A stretch of 64,000 nt of DNA from Streptomyces sp. NRRL S-37. Its GTDB lineage: Bacteria; Actinomycetota; Actinomycetes; Streptomycetales; Streptomycetaceae. Location of the stretch: contig NZ_JOIZ01000009.1 in assembly GCF_000721605.1 (NCBI RefSeq), positions 119,962-183,961 on the forward strand, in the 5' to 3' direction. The notes beneath the pieces were generated by a model. It made no database searches and was not told the DNA's origin. It saw nothing but the letters and a program-made list of their open reading frames with translations. The stretch's first letter is position 1, and the number at the start of each line of letters is the position of its first letter. The translations under genes and the position numbers were made by a program. Of the stretch, positions 63,860 through 64,000 are shown piece by piece.

Positions 63860-64000
63860 TTATGCGGCTTGCGTCAGCGTAGTTGATGTCGTTCGGAAGG
63901 TGTTCTCGTAGGCGATCGGACTGCGGTGTCCGAGGCGGGAGTGACGGCGTCGGGTGTTGTAGCGGTTCAGCCAGCGGAAGGCGTCGAGGCGGGCCTCGCC
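63860..64000 (-). mobile_element. IS3-family transposase (OrfB) C-terminus, partial
   Basis: The minus strand reads EARLDAFRWLNRYNTRRRHS, RLGHRSPIAYEN and ends TTLTQAA at TAA 63860-63862. This is the C-terminal tail of IS3-family rve transposases, including the RRRHSRLGxxSP block after the third catalytic residue. The gene continues past the right edge. GGACACGGGT just beyond the stop is probably part of the terminal repeat. Confidence 0.88.

Overview
The window is high-GC actinobacterial DNA, almost certainly from a Streptomyces linear chromosome. The evidence is very strong G/C bias at third codon positions, many GTG starts, a perfect CebR cellulose operator, a DUF5133 protein, a gas-vesicle GvpA, SpoIIE/HATPase regulators and several actinomycete-typical TetR, MerR and WYL regulators. 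I saw no rRNA, tRNA, CRISPR array or prophage. All calls come from reading the sequence and from memory of protein families; no database search was run.

Layout. 0-20 kb: the end of a lipid glycosyltransferase, a SigB-type sigma factor followed by a BrkB membrane protein, a shortened XRE/toxin pair, a TetR-membrane protein pair, a large GAF-SpoIIE-HATPase protein with an older SpoIIE remnant beside it, an HU-like protein, an ABC transporter, a HEAT/MerR-HEAT operon, a PAP2 membrane enzyme, and a mosaic locus (16.9-18.3 kb) in which pieces of three genes are joined. 20-24 kb: a sulfur-stress locus (rhodanese, CstR-like repressor, half of a TauE exporter) beside a beheaded response regulator. 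23-37 kb: two GH43 glycosidases, an SPFH/NAD-kinase-like operon with a perfectly symmetric promoter, a TetR-MMPL operon, and WYL and VOC genes.

37-50 kb: two secreted alpha/beta hydrolases, a chloramphenicol-type MFS exporter, an orphan gvpA, a 1060-residue NACHT NTPase, and a lytic polysaccharide monooxygenase under a CebR box. 50-64 kb is increasingly a transposon graveyard (IS5, IS630, IS256 and IS3 fragments), with islands of intact genes: an MMPL exporter with divergent TetR, a MarR/tautomerase pair, a flavin oxidoreductase, and a multicopper oxidase lipoprotein bracketed by two decayed copies of one IS. The amount of truncation fits the unstable arm of a Streptomyces chromosome.

How the genes work together. 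The GH43 enzymes and the CebR-controlled LPMO point to plant-polysaccharide breakdown. The sigma factor, SpoIIE phosphatase and HATPase proteins belong to partner-switching stress control. TetR-MMPL, TetR-membrane protein, MarR-tautomerase and the MFS exporter are small-molecule sensing and efflux modules, each with a visible operator or divergent promoter. The least understood elements are the NACHT protein, the MerR-HEAT pair and the SPFH/NAD-kinase operon.
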